Positions 44,946 to 52,625 of a stretch of 64,000 nt of DNA are shown piece by piece (the first letter of the stretch is position 1; each line of letters begins with the position of its first letter). Origin of the DNA: Albidovulum litorale (GTDB lineage: Bacteria > Pseudomonadota > Alphaproteobacteria > Rhodobacterales > Rhodobacteraceae); the NCBI RefSeq assembly GCF_025751495.1, contig NZ_JAOWKZ010000002.1:912001-976000 (forward strand), in the 5' to 3' direction. The position numbers were made by a program, and so were the translations under genes. The notes below the pieces were generated by a model. That model was not told the DNA's origin. It searched no databases and was given only the letters and a program-made list of their open reading frames with translations.

Positions 44946-45000
44946 GGCGTTGCTCCTTTGCTTCGCCAGCCCGCTTACCATCGGCACGGCGTTGGAGCAA
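44941..45000 (-). promoter_or_regulatory. ahcY leader: SD-sequestering inverted repeat and 12-base direct repeat
   Basis: On the minus strand TTGCTCC (45000-44994) can pair with GGAGCAA (44956-44950), which contains the ahcY Shine-Dalgarno. The 12-mer CAACGCCGTGCC occurs twice (44994-44983 and 44952-44941), the second copy carrying the GTG start. A translational control element is plausible; it does not match the SAH or SAM/SAH riboswitch layouts I know. Confidence 0.5.
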
Positions 45001-45013
45001 CACGGCGAAATCA

Positions 45014-45436
45014 TCACACGTCTTGCTGTTCGATCATATCCATCGGTATGCCCCCGGAACCCTCGAATGTTCCCGTTCCGGCGACGCAGGCAATTCCGTC
45101 CGACCGCACGTAGACGCGAGTCCATGTTCCGAGCATATCCGACCGCCACATCTCCAGCCGGCGCCCGCCATTGAGGTTGGCTGTATCTTCGAGTGTCTCG
45201 TAAAAGTCGTAATAAAGCTTGCCGGTCAGGGTGGCATGCGTGTCGCAATAGGGCTCGGCAATATCCTGATTGTCGCCGGTCGCTTCGATCATTTCGTAGA
45301 CACTCAGATTGATTGGCACAGTCGGCAGCGCGGACGGTCCTTTGAAAGACTCTGTGGGATCATTTGCCAAAGGTATTGCGGCCACCGCGATTCCGGCAGC
45401 GCTGACAAACAGTGACGCTATGATGATGCGTTTCAT
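45014..45436 (-). CDS. Secreted protein of unknown function
   Basis: A 140-residue exported protein. Signal peptide about 1-19 ([17 protein letters not shown]). The mature part has two Cys ([10 protein letters not shown] and GIACVAGTG) that could form a disulfide, and [27 protein letters not shown] recognise no domain. It lies 68 bases upstream of ahcY on the same strand and could share its transcript. Confidence 0.7.
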   Translation of the reverse strand: MKRIIIASLFVSAAGIAVAAIPLANDPTESFKGPSALPTVPINLSVYEMIEATGDNQDIAEPYCDTHATLTGKLYYDFYETLEDTANLNGGRRLEMWRSDMLGTWTRVYVRSDGIACVAGTGTFEGSGGIPMDMIEQQDV

Positions 45437-45551
45437 TGTGCCTCTTTCCGGTCAGACCGCATCTGATAACGTGCGAGTTGCGTCCGGGTTCCAACCGGCC
45501 GGTTTACTCCTGCGGCGGTCCGGCATAGGTCTCGGCTGATGGAGGACGGCG

Positions 45552-46151
45552 ATGAAGAAACCCGCTCGCGCGTGGCAACGCATGCTTTCCGGTCGAAGGC
45601 TCGACCTGCTCGACCCGACGCCGATGGATATCGAGATTGAGGACATCGCCCATGGCCTCGCCTTCGTGGCGCGCTGGAATGGGCAGACGGTCGGGGACTG
45701 GCCCTATTCGGTGGCGGAACACTCATTGCTGGTCGAAGAAATCTTCACACGCGACAATCCCGATGCCCCGGCCCGCTGGCGGCTTGCAGCACTTTTGCAT
45801 GACGCGCCCGAATACGTGATCGGGGATATGATTAGCCCGGTGAAAGCGGCGGTCGGGCCAGGTTATGGGGCGCTGGACGAACGGCTGACGGCGGCGATCC
45901 ATTTGCGCTTTGGCCTGCCAGCGGCGCTGCCGGTCGCGATCAAGAAGAAGATCAAGCGCGCGGATCGTATCTCGGCCTGGCTGGAGGCGGTTCAGATCGC
46001 GGGCTTTACCCGGCGCGAAGCCGACAAGTATTTCGGTGCGCCGGAACAGGCGGTTGCGGGGCTGACAATTGCACCGCGCGCACCGGCGGAGGTGCGCGCG
46101 GCCTTTCTTGAACGGCATGCCGGCCTCATGGCCGAAAGCCTACCGGGGTGA
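45552..46151 (+). CDS. HD-domain phosphohydrolase (YfbR-like)
   Basis: A 199-residue HD hydrolase related to 5'-deoxynucleotidase YfbR. Metal ligands visible are the His in VAEHSLLVEE, the HD pair in ALLHDAPEYVIGDM, and a late Asp in KRADRISAWLEA. It likely removes phosphate from a nucleotide. Divergent from the secreted-protein gene and convergent with the DUF1127 gene, which it overlaps by 12 bases. Confidence 0.85.
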   Translation: MKKPARAWQRMLSGRRLDLLDPTPMDIEIEDIAHGLAFVARWNGQTVGDWPYSVAEHSLLVEEIFTRDNPDAPARWRLAALLHDAPEYVIGDMISPVKAAVGPGYGALDERLTAAIHLRFGLPAALPVAIKKKIKRADRISAWLEAVQIAGFTRREADKYFGAPEQAVAGLTIAPRAPAEVRAAFLERHAGLMAESLPG

Positions 46152-46355
46152 CCACCGCCAGACCGGCGGGCATTCGTCTGCGTCGAAATCATTTGGATCG
46201 AGGCCAATATCCCTGAGGAGGTGGTCATCGAGGTGCCGCACCTCAAAGCGCAGCTTGCGAATTTCCTCGGCCGGATCCACGCAGTGCTGCTTCGTTTCGG
46301 TCGGCCGGTTCTGGAAGGTGGCGATTCTGAAGGTGTCTGCCAGTGTCGTTAACAT
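46140..46355 (-). CDS. DUF1127 (YjiS-like) small protein
   Basis: A 71-residue protein ending in a DUF1127-like motif: LRFEVRHLDDHLLRDIGLDPNDFD. In other alphaproteobacteria small DUF1127 proteins affect phosphate and carbon responses and RNA turnover; this one is longer at its C-terminus (ADECPPVWRWSPR). Divergent from the LysR gene across 97 bases. Confidence 0.75.
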   Translation of the reverse strand: MLTTLADTFRIATFQNRPTETKQHCVDPAEEIRKLRFEVRHLDDHLLRDIGLDPNDFDADECPPVWRWSPR

Positions 46356-46452
46356 TTTTCTGTCTCCATCTGAATTTCATGTCTTAAAAATACGTGTTTT
46401 TTCGTTAATCTGAGAGTCAGAAGGATTTCATATATGTAAGTCTGAGTAACAT

Positions 46453-47334
46453 ATGGATCAGATAGACTGGCTTCACTATCCGCCACTACCGGCACTCCGG
46501 GCCTTTGAGGCCACGGTACGGCTCGGCGGCTTTAGTGCTGCGGGGCGATCCCTGAATGTCACGCATGCCGCCGTGTCGCAGCAGGTCCGCGCGCTAGAAG
46601 CCTATCTTGGTTTTGCACTGGTTAACCGAGATGGCCGCAAGCTCGCGGTCACGCCGGAGGGCGCACAACTCGCATCGGCACTTAACGAAGGTTTTGGCAC
46701 GATCCAGACGACCATCTCGGCGCTGATGGCGGGTGGCGAAGACCGCCCTGTCACCATCACCGTCACGCCCACATTCGCTACGAACTGGCTCATGCCCCGG
46801 CTCGGCCAGTTCTGGAGCAATCATGCCGAGGTTCCGATCTCTCTCAGGCCGGATGCCAAGGTGCTGGATCTCAGGCGCGAACGGATCGATCTTGGAATAC
46901 GTTTTGGGTCGGGGAATTGGCCCGGGGTGGAGGCTGAATACCTTACCTCTGCGCGGTATGTGGTCGTGGGTGCACCTCGGATCGTCGGCGCAACAGGTTC
47001 CGTCGACCGATCGGTGATGGCCGGGCTGCCATGGGTTCTTGAACCCGACTGGCCTGAACAGCGCAACTGGATTGATTGTTGCCTTGGCCTTAATCCGGCT
47101 GATCTGAACATTACTGAGTTCGCGAGCGAAGAACTCGCCCTTTCAGCCGCGCGGCAAGGCTACGGCCTTCACATCACCAGCGCAGCCTTGATTGAGGAAG
47201 ACCTTAAATCCGGTGCGCTGCGCGTCGTATTCGACTCCGACGAAGACAATCCGGGATATTATATAGTCACCCCTCCCGGTTCGATCCGCCGGCCGGCCCG
47301 GTTGTTCATCCGCTGGTTGCGAGATAGCGTTTAA
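46453..47334 (+). CDS. LysR family transcriptional regulator (candidate HvrB)
   Basis: A 293-residue LysR protein. The N-terminal HTH (PALRAFEATVRLGGFSAAG, THAAVSQQVRALEAYLG) resembles the GcvA group, followed by a LysR_substrate domain (VTITVTPTFATNWLMPRL). In Rhodobacter capsulatus the LysR regulator HvrB lies by hvrA and activates ahcY; this gene holds the same place, so HvrB is a reasonable but unproven identity. It converges on and overlaps the H-NS gene by 4 bases. Confidence 0.82.
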   Translation: MDQIDWLHYPPLPALRAFEATVRLGGFSAAGRSLNVTHAAVSQQVRALEAYLGFALVNRDGRKLAVTPEGAQLASALNEGFGTIQTTISALMAGGEDRPVTITVTPTFATNWLMPRLGQFWSNHAEVPISLRPDAKVLDLRRERIDLGIRFGSGNWPGVEAEYLTSARYVVVGAPRIVGATGSVDRSVMAGLPWVLEPDWPEQRNWIDCCLGLNPADLNITEFASEELALSAARQGYGLHITSAALIEEDLKSGALRVVFDSDEDNPGYYIVTPPGSIRRPARLFIRWLRDSV

Positions 47335-47645
47335 ATCGCCAGATCTTCCAGTTTTTTACCGGCCTTCAGCGCAGCTTCGACCCAACGCGGTTTGCGGCCG
47401 CGACCGGTCCAGGTTTCGGACTTGTTGGCGGGATTGGCGTATTTCGGCTTGGCCGGTTTTCTTTTACGAACCGTCGAAGCGCCAACGAGTTCATTCAGCG
47501 AAAACCCGAGGGCTTTGGCCTTTTCTTCAATGGCAGCAAGCGCTTCGCGCTTTTTACGCTCTTCGAACCCTTCAATCTGACGCGCTACCTGTTTCTGAAG
47601 ATCTTTCAGGTCTTTCAGCGACATCGAAGTGAGGTCGATTTTCAC
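47331..47645 (-). CDS. hvrA: H-NS family DNA-binding protein (HvrA-like)
   Basis: A 104-residue H-NS family protein. An N-terminal coiled coil for oligomerisation (KDLQKQVARQIEGFEERKKR) is followed by the C-terminal DNA-binding motif around TWTGRGRKPRWVEAAL. HvrA of Rhodobacter is this kind of protein, acting on light- and redox-regulated genes next to regA. The GTG at 47645 (MKIDLTSMSL) has AAAGGAA 7 bases upstream. It lies immediately downstream of regA on the same strand. Confidence 0.85.
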   Translation of the reverse strand: MKIDLTSMSLKDLKDLQKQVARQIEGFEERKKREALAAIEEKAKALGFSLNELVGASTVRKRKPAKPKYANPANKSETWTGRGRKPRWVEAALKAGKKLEDLAI

Positions 47646-47739
47646 GGCTGTATTCCTTTTTATAGCGGGTGGGCGCGGCCAGATAAAACCCGTGCACACG
47701 ACGATGCAAGGGGCTCTGTGTATTTTTAATGTTTTGCAG

Positions 47740-48294
47740 TTATTTTGGGCTACGTTTCGCCAATATCCGCTGCAACGTCCGGCGGTGCATGCTCAGCCTG
47801 CGCGCAGTTTCCGAGATATTGCGGTCGCACAACTCGTAAACCCTTTGAATATGCTCCCACCGGACGCGATCGGCCGACATGGGGTTTTCCGGCGGCGGTG
47901 GCAGCATATCGTCACGCGACAACAGGGCATTCATGACATCGTCGGCATCGGCGGGTTTCGACAGGTAATCCACCGCTCCGATTTTAACCGCGGCGACAGC
48001 AGTCGCGATGGCGCCATACCCGGTCAGCACCACGACGCGGCAATCGGGCCGTCGTTCGCGAAGGATTTCAACGACATCGAGCCCGTTGCCATCGCCAAGC
48101 CGAAGGTCGACAACCGCGAAGGCGGGTGGCCGGGCCTCGGCCCTGGCACGCCCTTCGGCCACGCTTTCGGCGGTTTCAGGCAGAAAGCCGCGCTTTTCCA
48201 TCGCGCGCGCCAGCCGGTTTACGAAAGGGGCATCGTCGTCGACCAGAAGCAATGTTCTGTCCGATCCCAGATCGGCAAATTCGTCCTCGGCCAT
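47740..48294 (-). CDS. regA: Redox two-component response regulator RegA/PrrA/ActR
   Basis: A 184-residue response regulator. The receiver domain has acidic pocket Asp19-21 (LLVDDD), phosphoacceptor Asp63 (VVDLRLGDG), the Thr in VVLTGYG, and the Lys in YLSKPAD. The proline-rich linker DMLPPPPENP is a RegA hallmark. The Fis-type HTH ends NISETARRLSMHRRTLQRIL, almost invariant in the family. RegA controls photosynthesis, nitrogen fixation, CO2 fixation and respiration genes under the sensor kinase RegB. Neither regB nor senC is in the window; a LacI gene occupies their usual place. Confidence 0.95.
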   Translation of the reverse strand: MAEDEFADLGSDRTLLLVDDDAPFVNRLARAMEKRGFLPETAESVAEGRARAEARPPAFAVVDLRLGDGNGLDVVEILRERRPDCRVVVLTGYGAIATAVAAVKIGAVDYLSKPADADDVMNALLSRDDMLPPPPENPMSADRVRWEHIQRVYELCDRNISETARRLSMHRRTLQRILAKRSPK

Positions 48295-48419
48295 AGGCGT
48301 CCCCTCGTCAAGATTACAACGGTTCTAAGGTGTTGCGTGGCGGGGGTCAATTTCAAGACGTGTTGTTGACCAGCCATCCGCGCGACCATTCAGGTGCGGC
48401 ACGAATGGACTGTCGATGG

Positions 48420-48429
48420 TTAGCGCTAA
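48420..48429. promoter_or_regulatory. LacI-type operator palindrome upstream of orphan LacI gene
   Basis: TTAGCGCTAA is a perfect 10-bp palindrome 80 bases before the LacI-family start, inside GGTTAGCGCTAAAT. LacI-family sites are short palindromes with a central CG or GC, so autoregulation is plausible. The remaining 215 bases between regA and this gene show no reading frame of note. Confidence 0.45.
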
Positions 48430-48509
48430 ATGCCGCTGCGCGCGTTTGCTTGGACAACCGGATTCTTTGACGCTAATCAGGAACAAGGCAAATATTCCGG
48501 GGATATCTG

Positions 48510-49544
48510 GTGACCAATAACGGCCTGGCTGAACCACGCAGAACCTTGACCTTGCGCGATGTGTCCGAGGCGTCCGGGGTATCCGAAATGACCGTCAGCC
48601 GGGTGCTGCGCAATCGCGGGGACGTGTCACCCGCCACGCGGGAAAAGGTGCTGGAGGCCGCCAAGGCGCTCGGCTACGTGCCGAACAAGATCGCGGGCGC
48701 GCTTGCCTCGCAGCGTGTGAACCTCGTTGCGGTGATCATCCCGTCGCTGTCGAACCTCGTCTTTCCCGATGTCCTCAGCGGTATTTCGGCGGAACTGGAA
48801 GAAACCGGCCTGCAACCGGTATTCGGCGTCACCAACTATTCCGCCGAGAAGGAAGAGGCGGTGCTCTATGAGATGCTTTCGTGGCGCCCGACCGGTGTGA
48901 TCGTGGCCGGTCTGGAGCATACCGATGCCGCCCGTGCGATGCTGGAAAATGCCGGTATCCCGATTGTCGAGATCATGGATGTCGACGGCACTCCGGTCGA
49001 TTCCGTCGTCGGTATCTCGCATAAGCGCGCGGGGCTTGAGATGGCCCGCGCCATCGTCAAAGAAGGCTACCGCAAGATCGGGTTTCTTGGCACCAAGATG
49101 CCCTACGACCACCGGGCGCGGAAACGGCTTGAAGGGTTTGAGGCCGGGCTGGCAGAGGCAGGGATCGAACTGACCGACAGGGAATTCTATTCGGGCGGCT
49201 CTGCCCTGCAAAAGGGTCGTGAGATGACCGAGGCGATCCTTGCGCGTAATCCAGACCTCGATTTCATCTATTATTCGAACGATATGATCGGGGCAGGCGG
49301 GCTGCTTTACTGTCTGGAAAAGGGCATAGACGTCCCGGGCCAGATCGGGTTGGCGGGCTTCAACGGGGTCGATCTCTTGGAAGGTCTGCCGCGTAAACTT
49401 GCGACAATGGATGCCTGCCGTCATGAAATCGGTCGCCGTGCTGCGGCCATCGTCGCAGGCCGGTCGGAAACCGGGTTGGTCGGGGGGGAGCGGGTCGAGC
49501 TGACGCCGGTGCTTGAACCCGGCGACACAATCCACAGGAAGTGA
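48510..49544 (+). CDS. LacI family transcriptional regulator (GntR/IdnR-like)
   Basis: A 344-residue LacI regulator. HTH and hinge: LTLRDVSEASGVSEMTVSRV, then GYVPNKIAGALASQR; the sugar-binding core follows (LVAVIIPSLSNLVFPDVL, IGLAGFNGVDLLEGL). It resembles gluconate-type regulators. No sugar uptake or catabolic gene adjoins it, so its targets are elsewhere or it is autoregulated. GTG start at 48510 with GGGGA 7 bases upstream. Convergent with cobF, 4 bases between stops. Confidence 0.86.
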   Translation: MTNNGLAEPRRTLTLRDVSEASGVSEMTVSRVLRNRGDVSPATREKVLEAAKALGYVPNKIAGALASQRVNLVAVIIPSLSNLVFPDVLSGISAELEETGLQPVFGVTNYSAEKEEAVLYEMLSWRPTGVIVAGLEHTDAARAMLENAGIPIVEIMDVDGTPVDSVVGISHKRAGLEMARAIVKEGYRKIGFLGTKMPYDHRARKRLEGFEAGLAEAGIELTDREFYSGGSALQKGREMTEAILARNPDLDFIYYSNDMIGAGGLLYCLEKGIDVPGQIGLAGFNGVDLLEGLPRKLATMDACRHEIGRRAAAIVAGRSETGLVGGERVELTPVLEPGDTIHRK

Positions 49545-49548
49545 CCGG

Positions 49549-50301
49549 TCAGCCCCGTCGCAGGATATAGATATCCATGATCCATCCGTGCCGGGCGCGG
49601 GCCTCTGCACGCGATTTCATGATCTGGTCGGTCATTTCCGAAAGTGGTCCGGCCAGAATAATCTGGTCTTCCATACCCACATAGGCGCCCCACCAGATAT
49701 CGACACCCTCCGGTGCGATAGATTGGAATGAACATTCACCGTCAAGCATGATCGCGAGCGTATCAACGCCATCGGGCCAGCCTTCGTCCCGCAAGCGCCG
49801 CCCGGTCGTAACGATAAAGGGCGCGCCAATCTCGTTGATCGGGATCGCATGGGCGGCTGTCAGCGCCTGAAGCGAGGTGATGCCGGGGATCACCGTCATC
49901 CGCATCGGCAGGGTCCTCTCGACCCGACCCGCAATCCTCAGCGTGCTGTCGTAAAGCGACGGATCGCCCCAGACCAGCAGCGCAACGCGACCGGAATTGC
50001 CAATTTCCGCCTGAATAGTCTCTGCCCAGACTTCTGCGATCGCATCGTGCCAGGCATTGACCCGCGCCCGGTAATCGGCAATCGCCGGGTCGCGCACCGG
50101 CAGGTCGAATTCGACGAACCGCGTTGTCGGGTTGGTCACAACCTCGGCGCAGATCGACCGTCTAAGTTCTGCCAGATCCTCTTTCGTCTCACCCTTTCGG
50201 GGAATGAGGATCAGATCGGCCGAATTCAGCTCCTTGACCGCCTGTAGCGTCAGGTGATCGGGATTGCCCGTACCAATGCCGATGAGAAGAAGCTCGATCA
50301 T
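49549..50301 (-). CDS. cobF: Precorrin-6A synthase (deacetylating)
   Basis: A 250-residue SAM-dependent methyltransferase of the aerobic cobalamin pathway: methylates C-1 of precorrin-5 with loss of acetate, giving precorrin-6A. Opening LLLIGIGTGNPDHLTLQAV, LLVWGDPSLYDSTLRIA and VIPGITSLQALTAAH are CobF-type versions of the CobA/CysG family motifs. It lies 63 bases after cbtA and so probably falls under the cobalamin riboswitch with cbtBA, apart from the other cob genes. Confidence 0.93.
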   Translation of the reverse strand: MIELLLIGIGTGNPDHLTLQAVKELNSADLILIPRKGETKEDLAELRRSICAEVVTNPTTRFVEFDLPVRDPAIADYRARVNAWHDAIAEVWAETIQAEIGNSGRVALLVWGDPSLYDSTLRIAGRVERTLPMRMTVIPGITSLQALTAAHAIPINEIGAPFIVTTGRRLRDEGWPDGVDTLAIMLDGECSFQSIAPEGVDIWWGAYVGMEDQIILAGPLSEMTDQIMKSRAEARARHGWIMDIYILRRG

Positions 50302-50364
50302 GATTCCCCAAATGTCAGAAGGCTCCGCGCGAGTCCATCGCACGGGGCCCCGTCTATTTTTATC

Positions 50365-51087
50365 TCATGCGTCCCGCGACCAAAGGCGGGCGGCAAGCCA
50401 TCCCAGCACGGCCCAGGTTGCGAACCCGACCCCAAGGACACGGGCCGAGAACTCGCCCGCCACTTCCGGCGGGGCGACGCCATGGAAGCCTTCCGGAAGC
50501 GGCGCGCCGATCACATGCGGCGCTGCCAGAAGCGCGCCACCGATAACGGCGGGCATGACTCCCCGTCCGAAGGCGAGCGCAGCAAGCCCCGTCGCGGTTG
50601 CCAGAGCCGTCCCGAACCACCAGATCTGGCGATCCGCCAGATCGGCGGCGACCGACCCCGGCAGTTCAGGCGCAAGGCCCATGGCCGGGACCAGTTGCAG
50701 GGCGGCAAAGCCCGCAAGCCCCCAGAGCACACCATCACGCGCCTCAACACGGCGACCGAAATGCTCGGCCAGCGCAAAGCCCGCGACCAAAAGCAGACCA
50801 TAGCCCGCATAGATCAGGCCGGTAAACAGTACCGTGAGCCCGTTGCGCGTCAGGGCCGAGCCACCGTCTTCTTCGTCGCCGTGCCCCTGTGCAGCCTCAC
50901 CTTCTGCGTGGTCCTGGCTTGCTTCGGCCGCACCTTCGCCAACCCCGGCGAAATGCACCAGCGCACCTGTTTCATATTCTTCGCCCAGAAGGATCAGCTC
51001 CTGCACGAATGCGAAATGCAGCAGGGCGCCAAGCAACCCCGCTGCAAAGCCGGCGATCAGCCCGCCGGCCAGCATACGTTGAATCAT
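50365..51087 (-). CDS. cbtA: CbtA family cobalt transporter subunit
   Basis: A 240-residue membrane protein with about five to six helices (first: LAGGLIAGFAAGLLGALLHF). A His/Glu-rich extramembrane loop around residues 60-75 (ASQDHAEGEAAQGHGDEEDG) may bind cobalt. CbtA and CbtB are predicted, not biochemically proven, B12-regulated cobalt transporters. It follows cbtB by 20 bases. Confidence 0.88.
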   Translation of the reverse strand: MIQRMLAGGLIAGFAAGLLGALLHFAFVQELILLGEEYETGALVHFAGVGEGAAEASQDHAEGEAAQGHGDEEDGGSALTRNGLTVLFTGLIYAGYGLLLVAGFALAEHFGRRVEARDGVLWGLAGFAALQLVPAMGLAPELPGSVAADLADRQIWWFGTALATATGLAALAFGRGVMPAVIGGALLAAPHVIGAPLPEGFHGVAPPEVAGEFSARVLGVGFATWAVLGWLAARLWSRDA

Positions 51088-51107
51088 CAGTGGACCGTCA
51101 GCCCGCC

Positions 51108-51278
51108 TTAGTGGCAGGGGAACCCGGTCGCGTGGCGCATGTCATGCGCGGCGTCGTGCAGCGTCGCCGACTGGGCATGGCCCGCGACGAACATCACGGT
51201 GGCGCCGATCAGGGCCACGAACAGAATGGACATCAGACCGGTAGAGGTCTTGGCGGCGGTTTGGTTCAGCGCGTTCAT
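51108..51278 (-). CDS. cbtB: CbtB-domain small membrane protein
   Basis: A 56-residue protein with one membrane helix (GLMSILFVALIGATVMFVAG) followed by the His-rich tail LHDAAHDMRHATGFPCH, which matches the CbtB C-terminal metal-binding motif. It starts at 51278 after AAGGAG and is the first gene behind the cobalamin riboswitch. Confidence 0.9.
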   Translation of the reverse strand: MNALNQTAAKTSTGLMSILFVALIGATVMFVAGHAQSATLHDAAHDMRHATGFPCH

Positions 51279-51328
51279 CGTTTTCTCCTTGCCGTCACAC
51301 CCGACGGCTCTCGCGTTACCTTCACGCA

Positions 51329-51512
51329 TGGCCGGTCTCCTGACTTGCGGGTCGTCACAGCTTTCCGCCTTCCCGGATATAACTCCAGTGGCCGTTGGAA
51401 AGCCGCTCGCCGCTCACAGTCGCGGGGGCGGTTGGGGCTTTGGGTGCCGCCTTTGGTCCACCCTTCCCCATTCCCGTTTCGGTCCGGACGCTTTGCGCCT
51501 GTCGGACACCAT
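51329..51512 (-). ncRNA. Cobalamin riboswitch upstream of cbtB
   Basis: On the minus strand, the B12 box AAGTCAGGAGACCGGCC lies at 51346-51330, and the aptamer core CCCCCGCGACTGTGAGC lies upstream near 51425. The 5' side begins near GGTGTCCGAC (51510) and includes a GGGAA-type element. All main conserved blocks of the AdoCbl aptamer are in order. It ends about 50 bases before the cbtB start, suited to control of cbtB, cbtA and probably cobF. Confidence 0.92.
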
Positions 51513-51588
51513 GCATATCCCATGTGCCAGCAAGCATGCCGTCCGGTCAAGGCGGATTAACGCCATGAAGGGTTCGGATTGCGACCTT

Positions 51589-51906
51589 TCAACCCGGAAT
51601 GCGCGCGATCGCCTTTTCCCTGAGCGACCCGAGCGGGCGAGCATCAGCAAAAGTTCCGTCAGGCGATGCAGAGTAAAGCCGAAGAAAGATGGTCAGATTC
51701 GGGATATCCACCTTGGTTATGTCTCCAAAGAGATATGCCGTCTTGCCCTCTGCCCGGAATGCCACCGTCGAGGGCCGCGTGCAGCCCGACATGCATTCGA
51801 CCTCGCGCAGATCCGCATCATCACCGACAGCCGCACGCAACTGTGCGGCCAGCCCGTCCTGCCCCGCCGGACAGGACCGGCAAACGGTGACGGTGACGCC
51901 GCTCAT
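51589..51906 (-). CDS. DUF1636 protein in the cob operon
   Basis: A 105-residue protein with an N-terminal CRSCP and a later ECMSGC, a layout like thioredoxin-fold 2Fe-2S ferredoxins (Cys pair, then Cys-x3-Cys). It matches DUF1636, found in cobalamin gene clusters; its role is not established. It overlaps cobA by 4 bases and is the last gene of its operon, ending 77 bases before the start of the riboswitch of the next unit. Confidence 0.82.
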   Translation of the reverse strand: MSGVTVTVCRSCPAGQDGLAAQLRAAVGDDADLREVECMSGCTRPSTVAFRAEGKTAYLFGDITKVDIPNLTIFLRLYSASPDGTFADARPLGSLREKAIARIPG

Positions 51907-52625
51907 CGACCCTCGGCTAGGGGGCCGAGCAGAATCAGCGCCGGACCATCAGCCGCCTCTTCAGCGATGAGTTGCTCCATCGCCCCGAGCGTTCCACGCA
52001 CCAGCTTTTCTTCGGGGGTGGAGACGCTTTCAGCCAGCAGCGCAGGTGTATCCGCCGACATCCCGGCCCCCTGCAGACGCCGCGCCAGTTCCGCGAAGGT
52101 TCGCTTGCCCATGAAGATCACGGTTGTCGCGGTGGGATCGGCAAGGGCTGCAAGGTTCAGATCCTCCGGCAGCGCGCCGGTCACGTCATGGCCGGTCACA
52201 AACTGCACCCGCCGCGCTGTCAGCCGCCGGGTCAGCGGAATGCCCGCCGCCGCCGCCGCTGCCATGGCCGAGGTCACGCCGGGGATGATCTCATACTCGA
52301 TCCCCGCCTCGCGGCAGGCGATGATCTCTTCCTCAAGCCTCCCGAACAACCCGCTGTCGCCGGATTTCAGCCGCACGACCTTCGCGCCTGATTTTGCGTA
52401 GTCGACCAAGAGCCGGCTCACATGATCCTGCTTGGGCGAGGCGCGGCCCGCCCGTTTGCCGACACCGACCATATCCGCCCCTTCCCGCGCCTTGGCAAGG
52501 ATCGGGCCTGAAGACAGGTCGTCGAACAGCACCGCATCGGCCGTCGAGAGCCGGTCCACTGCCTTCAGCGTCAGAAGTTCCGGATCGCCCGGCCCGGAAG
52601 ACACGAAACTTACGAACCCCGTCAT
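51903..52625 (-). CDS. cobA: Uroporphyrinogen-III C-methyltransferase
   Basis: A 240-residue SUMT: two SAM-dependent methylations (C-2, C-7) give precorrin-2, the entry to the corrin branch. Motifs: FVSSGPGDPELLTLKAVD at the start, VRLKSGDSGLFGR, VIPGVTSAMAAAA and TRRLTARRVQFVTGH. It stands alone without the CysG Fe-chelatase half, so it serves cobalamin. Coupled by 4-base overlaps to cobB and the DUF1636 gene. Confidence 0.94.
   Translation of the reverse strand: MTGFVSFVSSGPGDPELLTLKAVDRLSTADAVLFDDLSSGPILAKAREGADMVGVGKRAGRASPKQDHVSRLLVDYAKSGAKVVRLKSGDSGLFGRLEEEIIACREAGIEYEIIPGVTSAMAAAAAAGIPLTRRLTARRVQFVTGHDVTGALPEDLNLAALADPTATTVIFMGKRTFAELARRLQGAGMSADTPALLAESVSTPEEKLVRGTLGAMEQLIAEEAADGPALILLGPLAEGR

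Noticed and set aside
44941-45020. Known SAH or SAM/SAH riboswitch before ahcY
   Set aside because: The leader lacks the conserved blocks of either class as I know them; only an SD-hiding inverted repeat and a direct repeat can be supported.
51414-51650. Small open frames in the riboswitch region
   Set aside because: They lie within the conserved aptamer and have no coding features.
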